Positions 26,452 through 34,536 of a DNA stretch of 64,000 nt are shown here, piece by piece; position 1 is the stretch's first letter, and each line of letters begins with the position of its first letter. Under the pieces are notes generated by a model. It saw only the letters and a list, made by a program, of their open reading frames with translations, ran no database searches and was not told the DNA's origin. This DNA is from Alphaproteobacteria bacterium (lineage in GTDB: Bacteria; Myxococcota_A; UBA796; CAJQPC01): contig JACKEV010000007.1 of the NCBI GenBank assembly GCA_020632795.1, positions 310,001-374,000 of the forward strand, written 5' to 3'. The position numbers and the translations under genes were made by a program.

Positions 26452-28310
26452 ACGGCCCTCAGCCGGGTCAGCGGGGTGAGGACGAGGATGTCCCCGCAGC
26501 GCAGCCGCGCCGGGGTGTTGGGCCGCACCCGCTCCACCAGCGGCGCGCTGTCGCCGTAGTCGGTGACGTCGTCCTCGACCCAGGAGGGCATCTTCCAGCG
26601 GATGAGCCCGGCGTCCCGGGGCCCCTGGAGGGTGGGGACGCGGTCGGGACCCCACCCGAGCATCGGGCTGCGCGACAGGCTGGCGTCGTAGCGCGCGGTG
26701 CGCATGTAGAGCAGCTCGTCGGCGTGCTGGGCGCCGAACTGGTTCCACCGGGCCACCGTCGCCGGGCGGGCCAGCGACAGCGTTCGGCCGTCCTCGGGCC
26801 CCCCGAGCACCTGGAGGTGGGTCGGCGCGGCCTCGCCCCAGCCCTCGGGCAGGGCGGGCTCGTTCTCCTCGGTGATGCCCAGCGCGGCGTCGAACTGGTG
26901 CAGCGGACTCTCGTCGTCCGCGATGATCACCGCCCACAGCTCTTCCAGGGAGAAGCCCTGCATCAGCATGCGGGCGTAGCCGCGCAGCCGGGGGGTGCCG
27001 GTCCAGTCCGAGTCGATGCGCGGGAAGCGCAGCTTGAGGCCCTCAGCCCGCTCCATCAGCTCGCGGCGGTGCATGTGGACCAGGGCGCGCACCCGACGGG
27101 AGGCCGGGCCCTTGGAGGGGAAGGCGTCCATGGCCAGGGCGAGGTGCTCGATGCCGACGTAGCCGTGGTCGTTGCCCAGCTCGCGGGCGCGGCGCAGCAT
27201 GCCCACCGCGTCGCCGTCGGGGTTGGGCCAGCCGTCGGGCAGCCACAGGTTGCCGTGCAGCAGCGGGCCGTCCTCCAGCACCCGGGTGGAGCCCACCGTG
27301 AACACGATGTTGTGCCAGCGGGAGTCGGGGCGGTTGCCCTGGAGCGCGCGCACGCCGCGGCGGCCCTCGATCACCGCCTCGACCGGGACCTTGCCGTTGA
27401 CCAGCGCCGTGTAGAGCCCGCTGGAGAGGGAGCGCGCCGCGCCGCCCCCGACCCGCCGCCGCGGACACAGGCAGGCCGAGGCCCCCGCCGCCACGAGCCG
27501 GCGCCCCAGCTCCTCCAGGAGCTTCTGCCGGGCGTGCTCGCCGTTGCAGACATCCACGACCACCAGACGGGCCCGGGAGAGCGGAGAGCGCTGCGGCGAC
27601 TCGCCCTCCATCAGCCCGTAGGACCGCACCAGCATGTCGAGCTGGGCGGTGAGGTCCGGCCCGTACAGGATGAGGTGCAGCACGTCCACCCAGCCCTCCT
27701 CGGCGTCCGGAGAGGGCTCCAGGCGCAGCGGCAGGTCCAGGCAGCGGATGGGGGAGAGCTGGCGGGCGAGGCCGTCCAGCTCGGCGATGCGCTCGGCGCA
27801 GGCGGGGACGTCGGGGCTGGGGCACCAGCGCAGGATGCGCAGGCCGATGCCCGGGGCGCCGCGCTCGGTGTGGTGGTGCGGGGTGGCCGCGAGGCGGACC
27901 ACCGCGCCCAGGTCGAGGCCCTCGATGGGGTCGCCGTCCGGGGCGTCCGCGAAAAGCTCCCAGGGCAGCCGGCCGAGGGTGTCATCGGCCGCGCCGACGG
28001 CCACGACCAGGCGGGTGTCCTCGGCCTGGGCGAGCCGCAGCTCCCGGCTGACGTGGGCGTCGAGCGCCTCGTCGGCGTGCAGGACGGCGGTCAGCGCGCG
28101 GCCGACCTCCTCCTCCATGCGGGTGCGCTCCAGCTCCTGGCCGGGGAACATGGTCGTCGATTCGAAGTCCTGGAGCTGGTTCCAGGCGCGCTTCAAGGCG
28201 GCGACCGCGGCCGGATCCGGCCGGGCTTCAGTGGGACATTGATCCGGCCGACCGACGCTCACACGCCAGCCGCCCTCGCTCTCCTGGACCACGCGGACGA
28301 CGATGGGCAT
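26448..28310 (-). CDS. CHAT-like / Clp_N-like / FHA-like three-domain protein with missing CHAT histidine
   Basis: A 620-residue protein starting MPIVVRVVQE; GAGG lies five bases before the ATG. About residues 90-340 match the CHAT (caspase-like) layout: LPWELF at 115-120, VLHLILYG at 210-217, VVDVCNGE with Cys255 at 251-258, then AGASACLCPRRRVGGGAA. The usual catalytic His of the HG pair is Tyr216, so it is probably not an active protease. Residues 365-410 (MLRRARELGNDHGYVGIEHL) resemble a ClpA N-domain repeat. Residues 495-620 (LQVLGGPEDGRTLSL to RCGDILVLTPL) look like a FHA domain. It may be a phosphopeptide-reading regulator. The Clp_N and FHA calls are by eye. Confidence 0.8.
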   Translation of the reverse strand: MPIVVRVVQESEGGWRVSVGRPDQCPTEARPDPAAVAALKRAWNQLQDFESTTMFPGQELERTRMEEEVGRALTAVLHADEALDAHVSRELRLAQAEDTRLVVAVGAADDTLGRLPWELFADAPDGDPIEGLDLGAVVRLAATPHHHTERGAPGIGLRILRWCPSPDVPACAERIAELDGLARQLSPIRCLDLPLRLEPSPDAEEGWVDVLHLILYGPDLTAQLDMLVRSYGLMEGESPQRSPLSRARLVVVDVCNGEHARQKLLEELGRRLVAAGASACLCPRRRVGGGAARSLSSGLYTALVNGKVPVEAVIEGRRGVRALQGNRPDSRWHNIVFTVGSTRVLEDGPLLHGNLWLPDGWPNPDGDAVGMLRRARELGNDHGYVGIEHLALAMDAFPSKGPASRRVRALVHMHRRELMERAEGLKLRFPRIDSDWTGTPRLRGYARMLMQGFSLEELWAVIIADDESPLHQFDAALGITEENEPALPEGWGEAAPTHLQVLGGPEDGRTLSLARPATVARWNQFGAQHADELLYMRTARYDASLSRSPMLGWGPDRVPTLQGPRDAGLIRWKMPSWVEDDVTDYGDSAPLVERVRPNTPARLRCGDILVLTPLTRLRAV

Positions 28311-28374
28311 TCCAACCTCGCTGCGACGATAGCAGAGGACCGGCGAGGTCCGGATCCTTCGCGGCCCTCAACGG

Positions 28375-28399
28375 CCCGCTCCGCGCCCCCCGGAGCGGG
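28375..28399. other. Perfect 9-base inverted repeat
   Basis: CCCGCTCCG and CGGAGCGGG with a seven-base loop in the divergent region between the CHAT-like gene and the small lipoprotein gene. It could be an operator or a transcription barrier; there is no further evidence. Confidence 0.4.
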
Positions 28400-28572
28400 G
28401 TCCGCGGGCCGCCGGGGCGCCGGGGATCCCGGATTGGAGGGTGGTTCCGACGAGGCCGTCCGCGACCGCCGCCGCGATCGGCGCCACCCCGCATGACAAG
28501 CCCGCGCAGGTGCATGTGGCGCATCCGCTGTGTCGTGCGATCGGCGGGCGGTGGTCGCCCCCTGCGCCGTTG

Positions 28573-28587
28573 TGGCACGATGAGCGC
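28573..28587 (+). promoter_or_regulatory. Partial sigma-54-type promoter before small lipoprotein gene
   Basis: TGGCAC-GATGA-GCGC has a perfect -24 box and the -12 GC at the correct distance, but lacks the TT. It is 37 bases upstream of the ATG at 28625. Confidence 0.35.
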
Positions 28588-28624
28588 GGGTCAGGGGCCG
28601 CCTCGTCGGCGGCAAGGAGCCCCC

Positions 28625-28993
28625 ATGTCCTCACTTCGCCTGCTCCCGATCGCCCTGCTCGCCGCCTGTGTCGGCGGTGGAGGCTCCGATGACAGCGGCG
28701 CCACCGACGACAGCGGCGCCGATGACTCCGCGACCCCCGCCGCCTGCGCCTCCCTGGACCAGGCCGCCTGCGAGGCCCGCTCGGACTGCGCCTCCATCCT
28801 GGGCGCCCCCGAGGACGAGGTCTGCGCGGGCGACTACAGCAACTGGCGGACCATCTGGGCCGGCTGCATGGACGGCGAGCTGGGCTGCGGGGACGCCGAG
28901 ACCTGCGGTAAGAACCCCGAGACGGGCGAGACGCTCATGTTCTCGAACACCTGTCTGCCGGACGGGTGGGACGGGTGCGAGTACTGCCCCTGA
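28625..28993 (+). CDS. Small Cys-rich lipoprotein of unknown function
   Basis: A 122-residue protein. The ATG at 28625 has AGGAG at the right distance. The signal SLRLLPIALLAAC gives a lipobox (LLAAC) followed by a Gly and Asp/Ser-rich linker (GGGGSDDSGATDDSGADD). The mature domain of about 80 residues has ten Cys, for example ASLDQAACEARSDC and CLPDGWDGCEYCP, probably disulphide-bonded on the cell surface. No family recognised. The next lipoprotein gene starts inside its 3' end (28-base overlap). Confidence 0.8.
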   Translation: MSSLRLLPIALLAACVGGGGSDDSGATDDSGADDSATPAACASLDQAACEARSDCASILGAPEDEVCAGDYSNWRTIWAGCMDGELGCGDAETCGKNPETGETLMFSNTCLPDGWDGCEYCP

Positions 28994-30198
28994 CGCTGCT
29001 GCTGCTGTTGGCCTGCACCTCCACCCCGGAGGATCCCGCGGACGCCCTGGTCGCCGCCTGGCCCGAGGACCCCGACGGGGTGGCCGCGCGGGTCCGGGCC
29101 CTGGACGACCCGGTGGTCCAGCAGGTGGCGGTGTCGCGGCTCGCCGAGCGGTACCCGGGGCAGACCGGGGCGCTGTGCGCGGCCCTGGAGGCCGGGCCCG
29201 CCCGGGACCGCTGCGCCCGGTTCAACCAGCGCCCGCACCTGTGGACCGTGCCGCCCCGCGCCGCGGACGCCGCGCCCGCGCTGCGCCCGGCGCCACCCGC
29301 CGACGTGGTCGTGCCGGACGCGCTGCTGGACATCTGGGCGGCCACCGCGCCGGACCCGGGATCCTGTAGCGCCGACGACGGGCTGTGCCTCTCCACCCGG
29401 GCCCGCGAGGCCGCCGCCGCCGGCCGCGTCTCCGCCGCCGCCGCCGCCTGCGTGTCCGTGGACGACGACCGCGCGCGCCAGGACTGCTTCTTCGCCGCGG
29501 CCGAGGCGGTGCCGCCCGGCCCCGACCAGTACGCCGACGCGGTGCGGCTGTGCCTGGGGGCCGGCAGCTTCGCCTCAATGTGCCACGGCCACGTCCTCAT
29601 CGCCGTGCTGAGCCGCCCCGGGCCCTTCGCCCTCCCGCCGCTGGTCGAGCAGGCCGCCCGGGTGCGGGACGCCTGGACAGACGCCTGGGCGAACCCCGAG
29701 GTCGGCCAGCGGGCGGTGGAGCGCCTCTGGAGCCTCGCGGTCGCCGGCCGCGCCGACACCATCCCCGACCCTCTGACCCTGGCCGAGGGCGCCCCCCCCG
29801 AGGCCGCTCAGCAGCTCCGCAACCTGCACGCCGAGCGCCGCTGGGCGGTCGACCGGGCCCGGGACGGCGGGCTGTGGCGCGACTACTACCCCGGCGAGCA
29901 GGGCATCCCGGCGGTGTTCCTGCTCGACCTGGGCACCGGCGCCCGCCCCGCGGACGACGACCCCGCCCGGGACCTCGCCCTGGCCGAGCTGGAGGCCGCC
30001 GCCCGGGTGGAGGACGGGCAGGACGCCCTGGTCGAGGCCCTGGCCGGCGACGACGCGCTGCTGCGCTGGAGCGCCGCCCGCCTGCTCGCCCAGGTCGCCC
30101 CGGAGCACCCCGCCCTGGTCGCGGCGCGGGCCGACCCCGACCCCCGGGTCGCTCAGCGGGCGAGCCCCCTGCCGCCGCCAGGGCTGGCCGAGCCCTGA
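28966..30198 (+). CDS. Lipoprotein with helical, HEAT-like C-terminus
   Basis: A 410-residue protein. A GTG at 28966 (or 28975) gives a signal ending LLLLLAC, a lipobox. It overlaps the previous gene by 28 bases, indicating coupled translation. The sequence is Ala-rich and helical. Residues 370-400 (DDALLRWSAARLLAQVAPEH) look like a HEAT-type repeat, and a few Cys pairs occur at 133-165. No enzyme motif is visible. The 3' end overlaps the convergent desaturase gene by 46 bases. Confidence 0.75.
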   Translation: MGRVRVLPLTLLLLLACTSTPEDPADALVAAWPEDPDGVAARVRALDDPVVQQVAVSRLAERYPGQTGALCAALEAGPARDRCARFNQRPHLWTVPPRAADAAPALRPAPPADVVVPDALLDIWAATAPDPGSCSADDGLCLSTRAREAAAAGRVSAAAAACVSVDDDRARQDCFFAAAEAVPPGPDQYADAVRLCLGAGSFASMCHGHVLIAVLSRPGPFALPPLVEQAARVRDAWTDAWANPEVGQRAVERLWSLAVAGRADTIPDPLTLAEGAPPEAAQQLRNLHAERRWAVDRARDGGLWRDYYPGEQGIPAVFLLDLGTGARPADDDPARDLALAELEAAARVEDGQDALVEALAGDDALLRWSAARLLAQVAPEHPALVAARADPDPRVAQRASPLPPPGLAEP

Positions 30199-31118
30199 GC
30201 CTCGCCCCGCAGCACCGCCGCGTGCAGCCGGAGGTAGCCGGGCGCGAGGTTGGGGAGCTGGTCCTCCACCAGCGCGTGGAGCGCGGGCAAGGCGTGCCAC
30301 GGCACCCCGGGCCAGCCGTGGTGCTCCGCGTGCCAGGGCATGTTCCACATCAGCCAGCGCACCAGCGCGTTGGTCCGGGTGCTGCGGGTCCGGGAGAGGG
30401 CGTCGCCCTCGAAGGGCAGCCCGACGTGCTCCGCCGAGAAGAACATCGTCAGCAGGGCGCGGGCCACGACCTGCCCCGCCACCAGCCCCCACAGGGCGGG
30501 CCATCCCAGCGCCCCCACCGTGAGCGCCGCGACGCCGAGCAGCAGCCCGCCCGACGACAGGGACACCCGCAAGCGCCGCGCCGGGGCCACGTAGGGCGCC
30601 CAGCGCGCCCACCACGCCGCCCGATGGGGCAGCGCGAGCGCGGCGAGCGCGAAGAGGGTCATCGCCAGCAGCGGCAGCCCGGTGAGCGTCACCAGGTGCC
30701 CGATCGGGTTCGACGCCCAGCGGGCGAGCTTCTCGGGGGCCAGGTGGATCTCGGGGTCGCGCTCCGGGTCGTGGGTGTGGCGGTGGTGGGCGAAGTGGTA
30801 GTCCCGGTAGAACGGCGGCGGGAACAGCAGTGGCGCCCCCGCCAGCCAGGCCACCGCGTCGTTCAGCCAGGGGGTGCGGAAGGCGGTGCGGTGGGTGCTC
30901 TCGTGGAAGGGCGCGAACAGGCTGGCCAGCAGGACGCTGTGGGCGAGCACCGCCGCGACCCGCAGCGGCCCGGTGAGCGCCAGGGTCGCCGCGATCGAGG
31001 CCAGGAACAGGCCGTACTGGAGCCCGAAGCGCCGCAGGCCGGGGCCGTCCCGCCGCACCATCAGGGGGCGCAGGGCCTCCGCGGGGAGCCGCTCCGAGAA
31101 GCGAGGGGTCCCCTCCAT
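30153..31118 (-). CDS. Fatty acid desaturase (membrane di-iron)
   Basis: A 321-residue integral membrane protein with the three His boxes of the family: HESTHR, HFAHHRHTH and HAEHHGWP. It has about four hydrophobic segments. Such enzymes use a di-iron centre and O2 to introduce a double bond or hydroxyl into an acyl or related chain in the inner membrane. The ATG at 31118 shares a base with the stop of the upstream C25-like gene (TGATG); a GTG three bases earlier is an alternative. Pairing a desaturase with a peptidase-like gene is unusual. Confidence 0.92.
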   Translation of the reverse strand: MEGTPRFSERLPAEALRPLMVRRDGPGLRRFGLQYGLFLASIAATLALTGPLRVAAVLAHSVLLASLFAPFHESTHRTAFRTPWLNDAVAWLAGAPLLFPPPFYRDYHFAHHRHTHDPERDPEIHLAPEKLARWASNPIGHLVTLTGLPLLAMTLFALAALALPHRAAWWARWAPYVAPARRLRVSLSSGGLLLGVAALTVGALGWPALWGLVAGQVVARALLTMFFSAEHVGLPFEGDALSRTRSTRTNALVRWLMWNMPWHAEHHGWPGVPWHALPALHALVEDQLPNLAPGYLRLHAAVLRGEAQGSASPGGGRGLAR

Positions 31119-32845
31119 CACTGAAGTCGCACCGCGGGGTCGCCCAGGATCACCCAGCTCCGGGCGTCCTTGGCGGCCATCCAGCGCATCGCCAGGTCTC
31201 GGTCCTCCACCGCCTCGCCCTCCAGGAACAGCTCCATCAGGCTCCGCAGGCTGCTGTCCCGCTCGGCGTACCAGGTGCCGAAGTCATCGAAGGCCGCGCC
31301 CACGGGCAGACCCTGCTCCAGCCCCCGCAGCAGGGCCTCGAAGTGCTTGCGCTCGGCGGGCGCGCCAGCCCCCTGCCCGGTCATGTGCCGGAAGCTGCTG
31401 CTCCACGCCCGGTCGACGTGGCTGATCACCGCCAGCGCGCCGCCGTTGGGGTGCCCGAGCAGGGCCTGGGGCAGCCAGGAGACCTGATCCCGCCGGGCCC
31501 GCAGCGGTCGGGGGGCCAGGCCGCGCCCCTGCAGCAGGCTGCGGGTGAAGGTGTCGACCCGGGGCGTGCCCGCGCCGAAGCAGGCGAAGTGGATCGCGAT
31601 GAGGCCGTGGACGTGGGCGTCATCGCCCAGCGAATCTCCGGTGAGCAGGGTCTCGGGGGCGGGGGGCGCGCCCGGCCCGCGCCAGCCGTGGCAGACCAGG
31701 GCCCCCTGGGTGCGGCGCTGGGCCTCGGTCTCCACGGCGCGGTGCTCGGCGCCGTGGGTGGTGGTGAACAGCAGCGCCGGGCGCCGCTGGTCGAGGGTGT
31801 CCAGCAGGCGGTCCCGGGTGGCCTGGGGCCCGGTGAGGCCACAGACCGGCCGCCCGGCCCCCTGCGCCAGCGGCTCCAGCAGCCCCCGGGTGACGCCGCT
31901 GACCCCCGGGTCGCTCGTGGTGCCGAAGAACAGCGCGTCCGGCTGGCGATCGCTGCCTGCGGTCTCCGCCTCGACCACGCTCGCCGCGTAGCGCCCGAAG
32001 GCCGCGAGGTCGTCGAAGTGCAGCCGCCCCACCGCGTGCTGCACCCCGAGCTGGTACTGGAAGTCGAAGGGGATCTGGTCCGGATCCCCGACCAGCAGCA
32101 GGTAGTAGGGGAGGCACGCGGGGTCGACCCGCCCCGGGCTCGCGCCGTAGGATGCCAGGAAGTCGGGCTTGTCCCAGCCGGCCCGGTAGACCAGCTCCCG
32201 GTAGCGGGGCCCGGCCCCGGCCTGGCGGTGCGCCAGCAGGGGCGCGAGCTGCGCCCGGCGCAGCGCCTGGAGGGGGTCGTCCTCGGCGAAGACCACCCCC
32301 CAGCCCGCCGAGGCGAGCCGCCGGACGTCGACCCCGTGGACGACGCCGAGCTGCCCCTTCGCCGCCGCCGCCCGCGCGGTCAGCTCCCGGGCCTCCCGCT
32401 CCCCCGGCGGCGGGGGCAGCAGCAGGTCCTCCACCCCGTCCAGCCAGCCGTTGAGGCAGGCCTCCAGGCGCTCGGGGTGCTCGGCCTGCTCGGGGCGGCC
32501 CCTGGCCACGGCGGCCAGGTCCCGTGGGCTCAAGGGCGGGATCGCGCGCTCCCCGGTGTCCATGTCCACCCCGGTGCAGTAGAGCCACTCCTCCGGGGTG
32601 GACGCGTACGAGGCCTCGACCGGGGGCGGCGCCTCCACCGCGCCGGTCCAGCGCCCGCCCTCGGGCCGCAGGCTGCAGATCGAGAGGCACAGCGCCGTCC
32701 CGTCGGGCAGGCGCCCCTCCAGGGTCCACGGGCCCGGGGGCGGGGCGAGATCCAAGGTGAGGGTGACCCGGGCGCCCTGGCCCACCGCCAGATTCCAGGC
32801 CTCGACCCGGCGCGCTCCGGCGACCCCGCGCAGCACCCAGGCCAT
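31118..32845 (-). CDS. C25/caspase-like (clan CD) cysteine peptidase homologue
   Basis: A 575-residue protein starting MAWVLRGVAG, with GGGAGG five bases before the ATG at 32845. Residues 245-260 (LPYYLLLVGDPDQIPFDF) are the segment typical of gingipain-type C25 peptidases. The predicted catalytic dyad is His364 in LLFTTTHGAEH and Cys422 in AIHFACFGAGTPR, both in the clan CD arrangement (H-G after a beta strand, Cys at the end of the next). Catalytic residues look intact. There is no signal peptide, so it should be cytoplasmic and not a secreted gingipain. It is coupled with the fatty-acid desaturase. Possibly a CHAT-like signalling protease. Confidence 0.82.
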   Translation of the reverse strand: MAWVLRGVAGARRVEAWNLAVGQGARVTLTLDLAPPPGPWTLEGRLPDGTALCLSICSLRPEGGRWTGAVEAPPPVEASYASTPEEWLYCTGVDMDTGERAIPPLSPRDLAAVARGRPEQAEHPERLEACLNGWLDGVEDLLLPPPPGEREARELTARAAAAKGQLGVVHGVDVRRLASAGWGVVFAEDDPLQALRRAQLAPLLAHRQAGAGPRYRELVYRAGWDKPDFLASYGASPGRVDPACLPYYLLLVGDPDQIPFDFQYQLGVQHAVGRLHFDDLAAFGRYAASVVEAETAGSDRQPDALFFGTTSDPGVSGVTRGLLEPLAQGAGRPVCGLTGPQATRDRLLDTLDQRRPALLFTTTHGAEHRAVETEAQRRTQGALVCHGWRGPGAPPAPETLLTGDSLGDDAHVHGLIAIHFACFGAGTPRVDTFTRSLLQGRGLAPRPLRARRDQVSWLPQALLGHPNGGALAVISHVDRAWSSSFRHMTGQGAGAPAERKHFEALLRGLEQGLPVGAAFDDFGTWYAERDSSLRSLMELFLEGEAVEDRDLAMRWMAAKDARSWVILGDPAVRLQ

Positions 32846-32900
32846 GGTCACCTCCCGCAGAGACCCCGGCAGGATACAACGCAGGAGACTGGAGGTGTCG

Positions 32901-34526
32901 GTGACGCGGCTCGCGCTGCTGGGGCTCTGCTGGATCGGGTGCGACGGCGAGGCGCCCGTCGATGACAGCGGTCCCATCGACGTCACGGACACCGGCTGCG
33001 CTGAAGCCCCGACCTGGTACGCCGACAGCGACGGCGACGGCTTCGGCGACCCGGGTACGGCCCGGGCGGCCTGCGTCGGCGACGCGGGGGAGGTGCTTCA
33101 GGCCGGCGACTGCGACGACGCCGACCCCGGCGTCCACCCGGACGCCACCGACGTGCCCCTGGACGGGCGGGACCAGGACTGCGACGGCGCCGACGCGGCG
33201 CTGGCGGACTGCGCGCGGCGGGTCCTGCAGGTCGGGGACGTGCGGTTGACCTCCCTGGAGGACGAGCAGGCCCTCTGCGCGGCGGCCAACGCGGTCGAGG
33301 GCAGCGTGACCGTCGAGGGCCACCCGGGCGCGGGCCTCATCGCCCTGGCCTGCCTCTGCGAGGTCACCGGCGACCTCATCGTCACCGGCAACCCGGCGCT
33401 GGAGGCCCTCGACGGCGGTGCGCTCCAGGCCCTGGGCGGGGCCTTCGCGGTCTCCGAGAACCCCGCCCTGGTCGCGGTGGCGGGCCTGCCGCCGGCGGGC
33501 TTCGCCGGGGCGGTGACGGTGAGCGGGAACGCCGCGCTGACCACCCTGGCGCCGCTGCCGGCTGCCCTCGACGCCCTGACGCTGACCGACAACGACCACC
33601 TGACCGACCTCGACGCCTTCGCGGCGGTGGAGGCCGTGGCCGGGGACCTGCGGGTGCGGGGCAACCCGGCGCTTACGCAGGTGGCGTTCCCGGCGCTGGC
33701 GACGGTGGACGGCGCGCTCACCGTCGGCGACAACGGCGCGCTGGTCGCGCTCTCCTTCCCCGACCTCACCGCGGTCACCGGCGTGCTCACGTTGAGCGCC
33801 GGGGCGGGCCTCACCGACGCGTCCTGGCCCCAGCTTGCGCGGGTCGGCGGGCTGAGCGTCACCGGCACGGGGCTCTCGACCCTGGGCCTGGGCGCGCTCA
33901 CCCGGATCACCGCCGACCTCACCCTCGCCGGCACCGCCCTGACCGCGCTGGGGACGCCGCGGCTCAACGTGGTGGGCGGCTCGGTGGACCTGGAGGGCAA
34001 CACCCGGCTGGCGGACCTCACCGGGCTGGACGACGTCACCAGCGTCGACACCCTGCGCGTCGTGGGCAACGGAGGGCTGACCTCGCTCGCCGGGCTGGAC
34101 CACCTCTCCGGCATCCAGGGGGAGTGGATCCTCATGGACAACCCGGGGCTGGCCGACCTCTCCGGCCTGGGCGCGCTGTCCTCGGTCTCCGGGGACATCT
34201 ACCTGCTGCGCAACGCCAACCTCGCCTCGCTCTCCGGCCTGGGGCCGCTGACCACCGCCGGCAGCGACCTCGTCATCCAGGAGAACGACGCCCTGGTGGC
34301 CCTGGACGGCCTCTCGGCGCTCAGCCTGGTGGACCGGGACCTCGCCATCGTGGGCAACGACGCGCTCATCGACGTCACCGGGCTGCACGACGTCGGCTGG
34401 GTGGGCGGGGACCTGGAGGTCCGCCAGAACGGCGCGCTGCCCGACGCGGCGGCGCAGGCCCTGGTGGACGCCATCGGCGAGGGCAACGTCTTCGGCGTGA
34501 TCCTGCTGGAGGACAACGGCGGTTGA
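32901..34526 (+). CDS. Lipoprotein with MopE-type motif and L-domain-like repeats
   Basis: A 541-residue protein; the GTG at 32901 with GGAGG five bases before it is preferred over an earlier GTG. The signal TRLALLGLCWIGC is lipobox-like. Residues 35-95 contain a MopE-type Asp/Cys module (WYADSDGDGFGDPG, CDDADPGVHPDA). Residues 130-530 consist of repeated beta-strand units such as LIVTGNPALEALDGGALQAL and LTLTDNDHLTDLDAFAAV. These resemble the right-handed helix of receptor L domains or leucine-rich repeats. It would be a surface protein, maybe for binding. Its stop is ten bases from the KAS III gene. Confidence 0.85.
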   Translation: MTRLALLGLCWIGCDGEAPVDDSGPIDVTDTGCAEAPTWYADSDGDGFGDPGTARAACVGDAGEVLQAGDCDDADPGVHPDATDVPLDGRDQDCDGADAALADCARRVLQVGDVRLTSLEDEQALCAAANAVEGSVTVEGHPGAGLIALACLCEVTGDLIVTGNPALEALDGGALQALGGAFAVSENPALVAVAGLPPAGFAGAVTVSGNAALTTLAPLPAALDALTLTDNDHLTDLDAFAAVEAVAGDLRVRGNPALTQVAFPALATVDGALTVGDNGALVALSFPDLTAVTGVLTLSAGAGLTDASWPQLARVGGLSVTGTGLSTLGLGALTRITADLTLAGTALTALGTPRLNVVGGSVDLEGNTRLADLTGLDDVTSVDTLRVVGNGGLTSLAGLDHLSGIQGEWILMDNPGLADLSGLGALSSVSGDIYLLRNANLASLSGLGPLTTAGSDLVIQENDALVALDGLSALSLVDRDLAIVGNDALIDVTGLHDVGWVGGDLEVRQNGALPDAAAQALVDAIGEGNVFGVILLEDNGG

Positions 34527-34536
34527 TGGAGGAGTG

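Larger units (their letters stand above)
28311..28624. other. 314-base divergent intergenic region
   Basis: No gene seen. It holds a possible -10 (TATCGT) for the minus-strand CHAT-like gene at 28326-28331, a strong GC hairpin at 28375-28399, and a sigma-54-like site at 28573-28587 for the plus-strand lipoprotein. Short open frames here lack ribosome sites. Confidence 0.6.
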
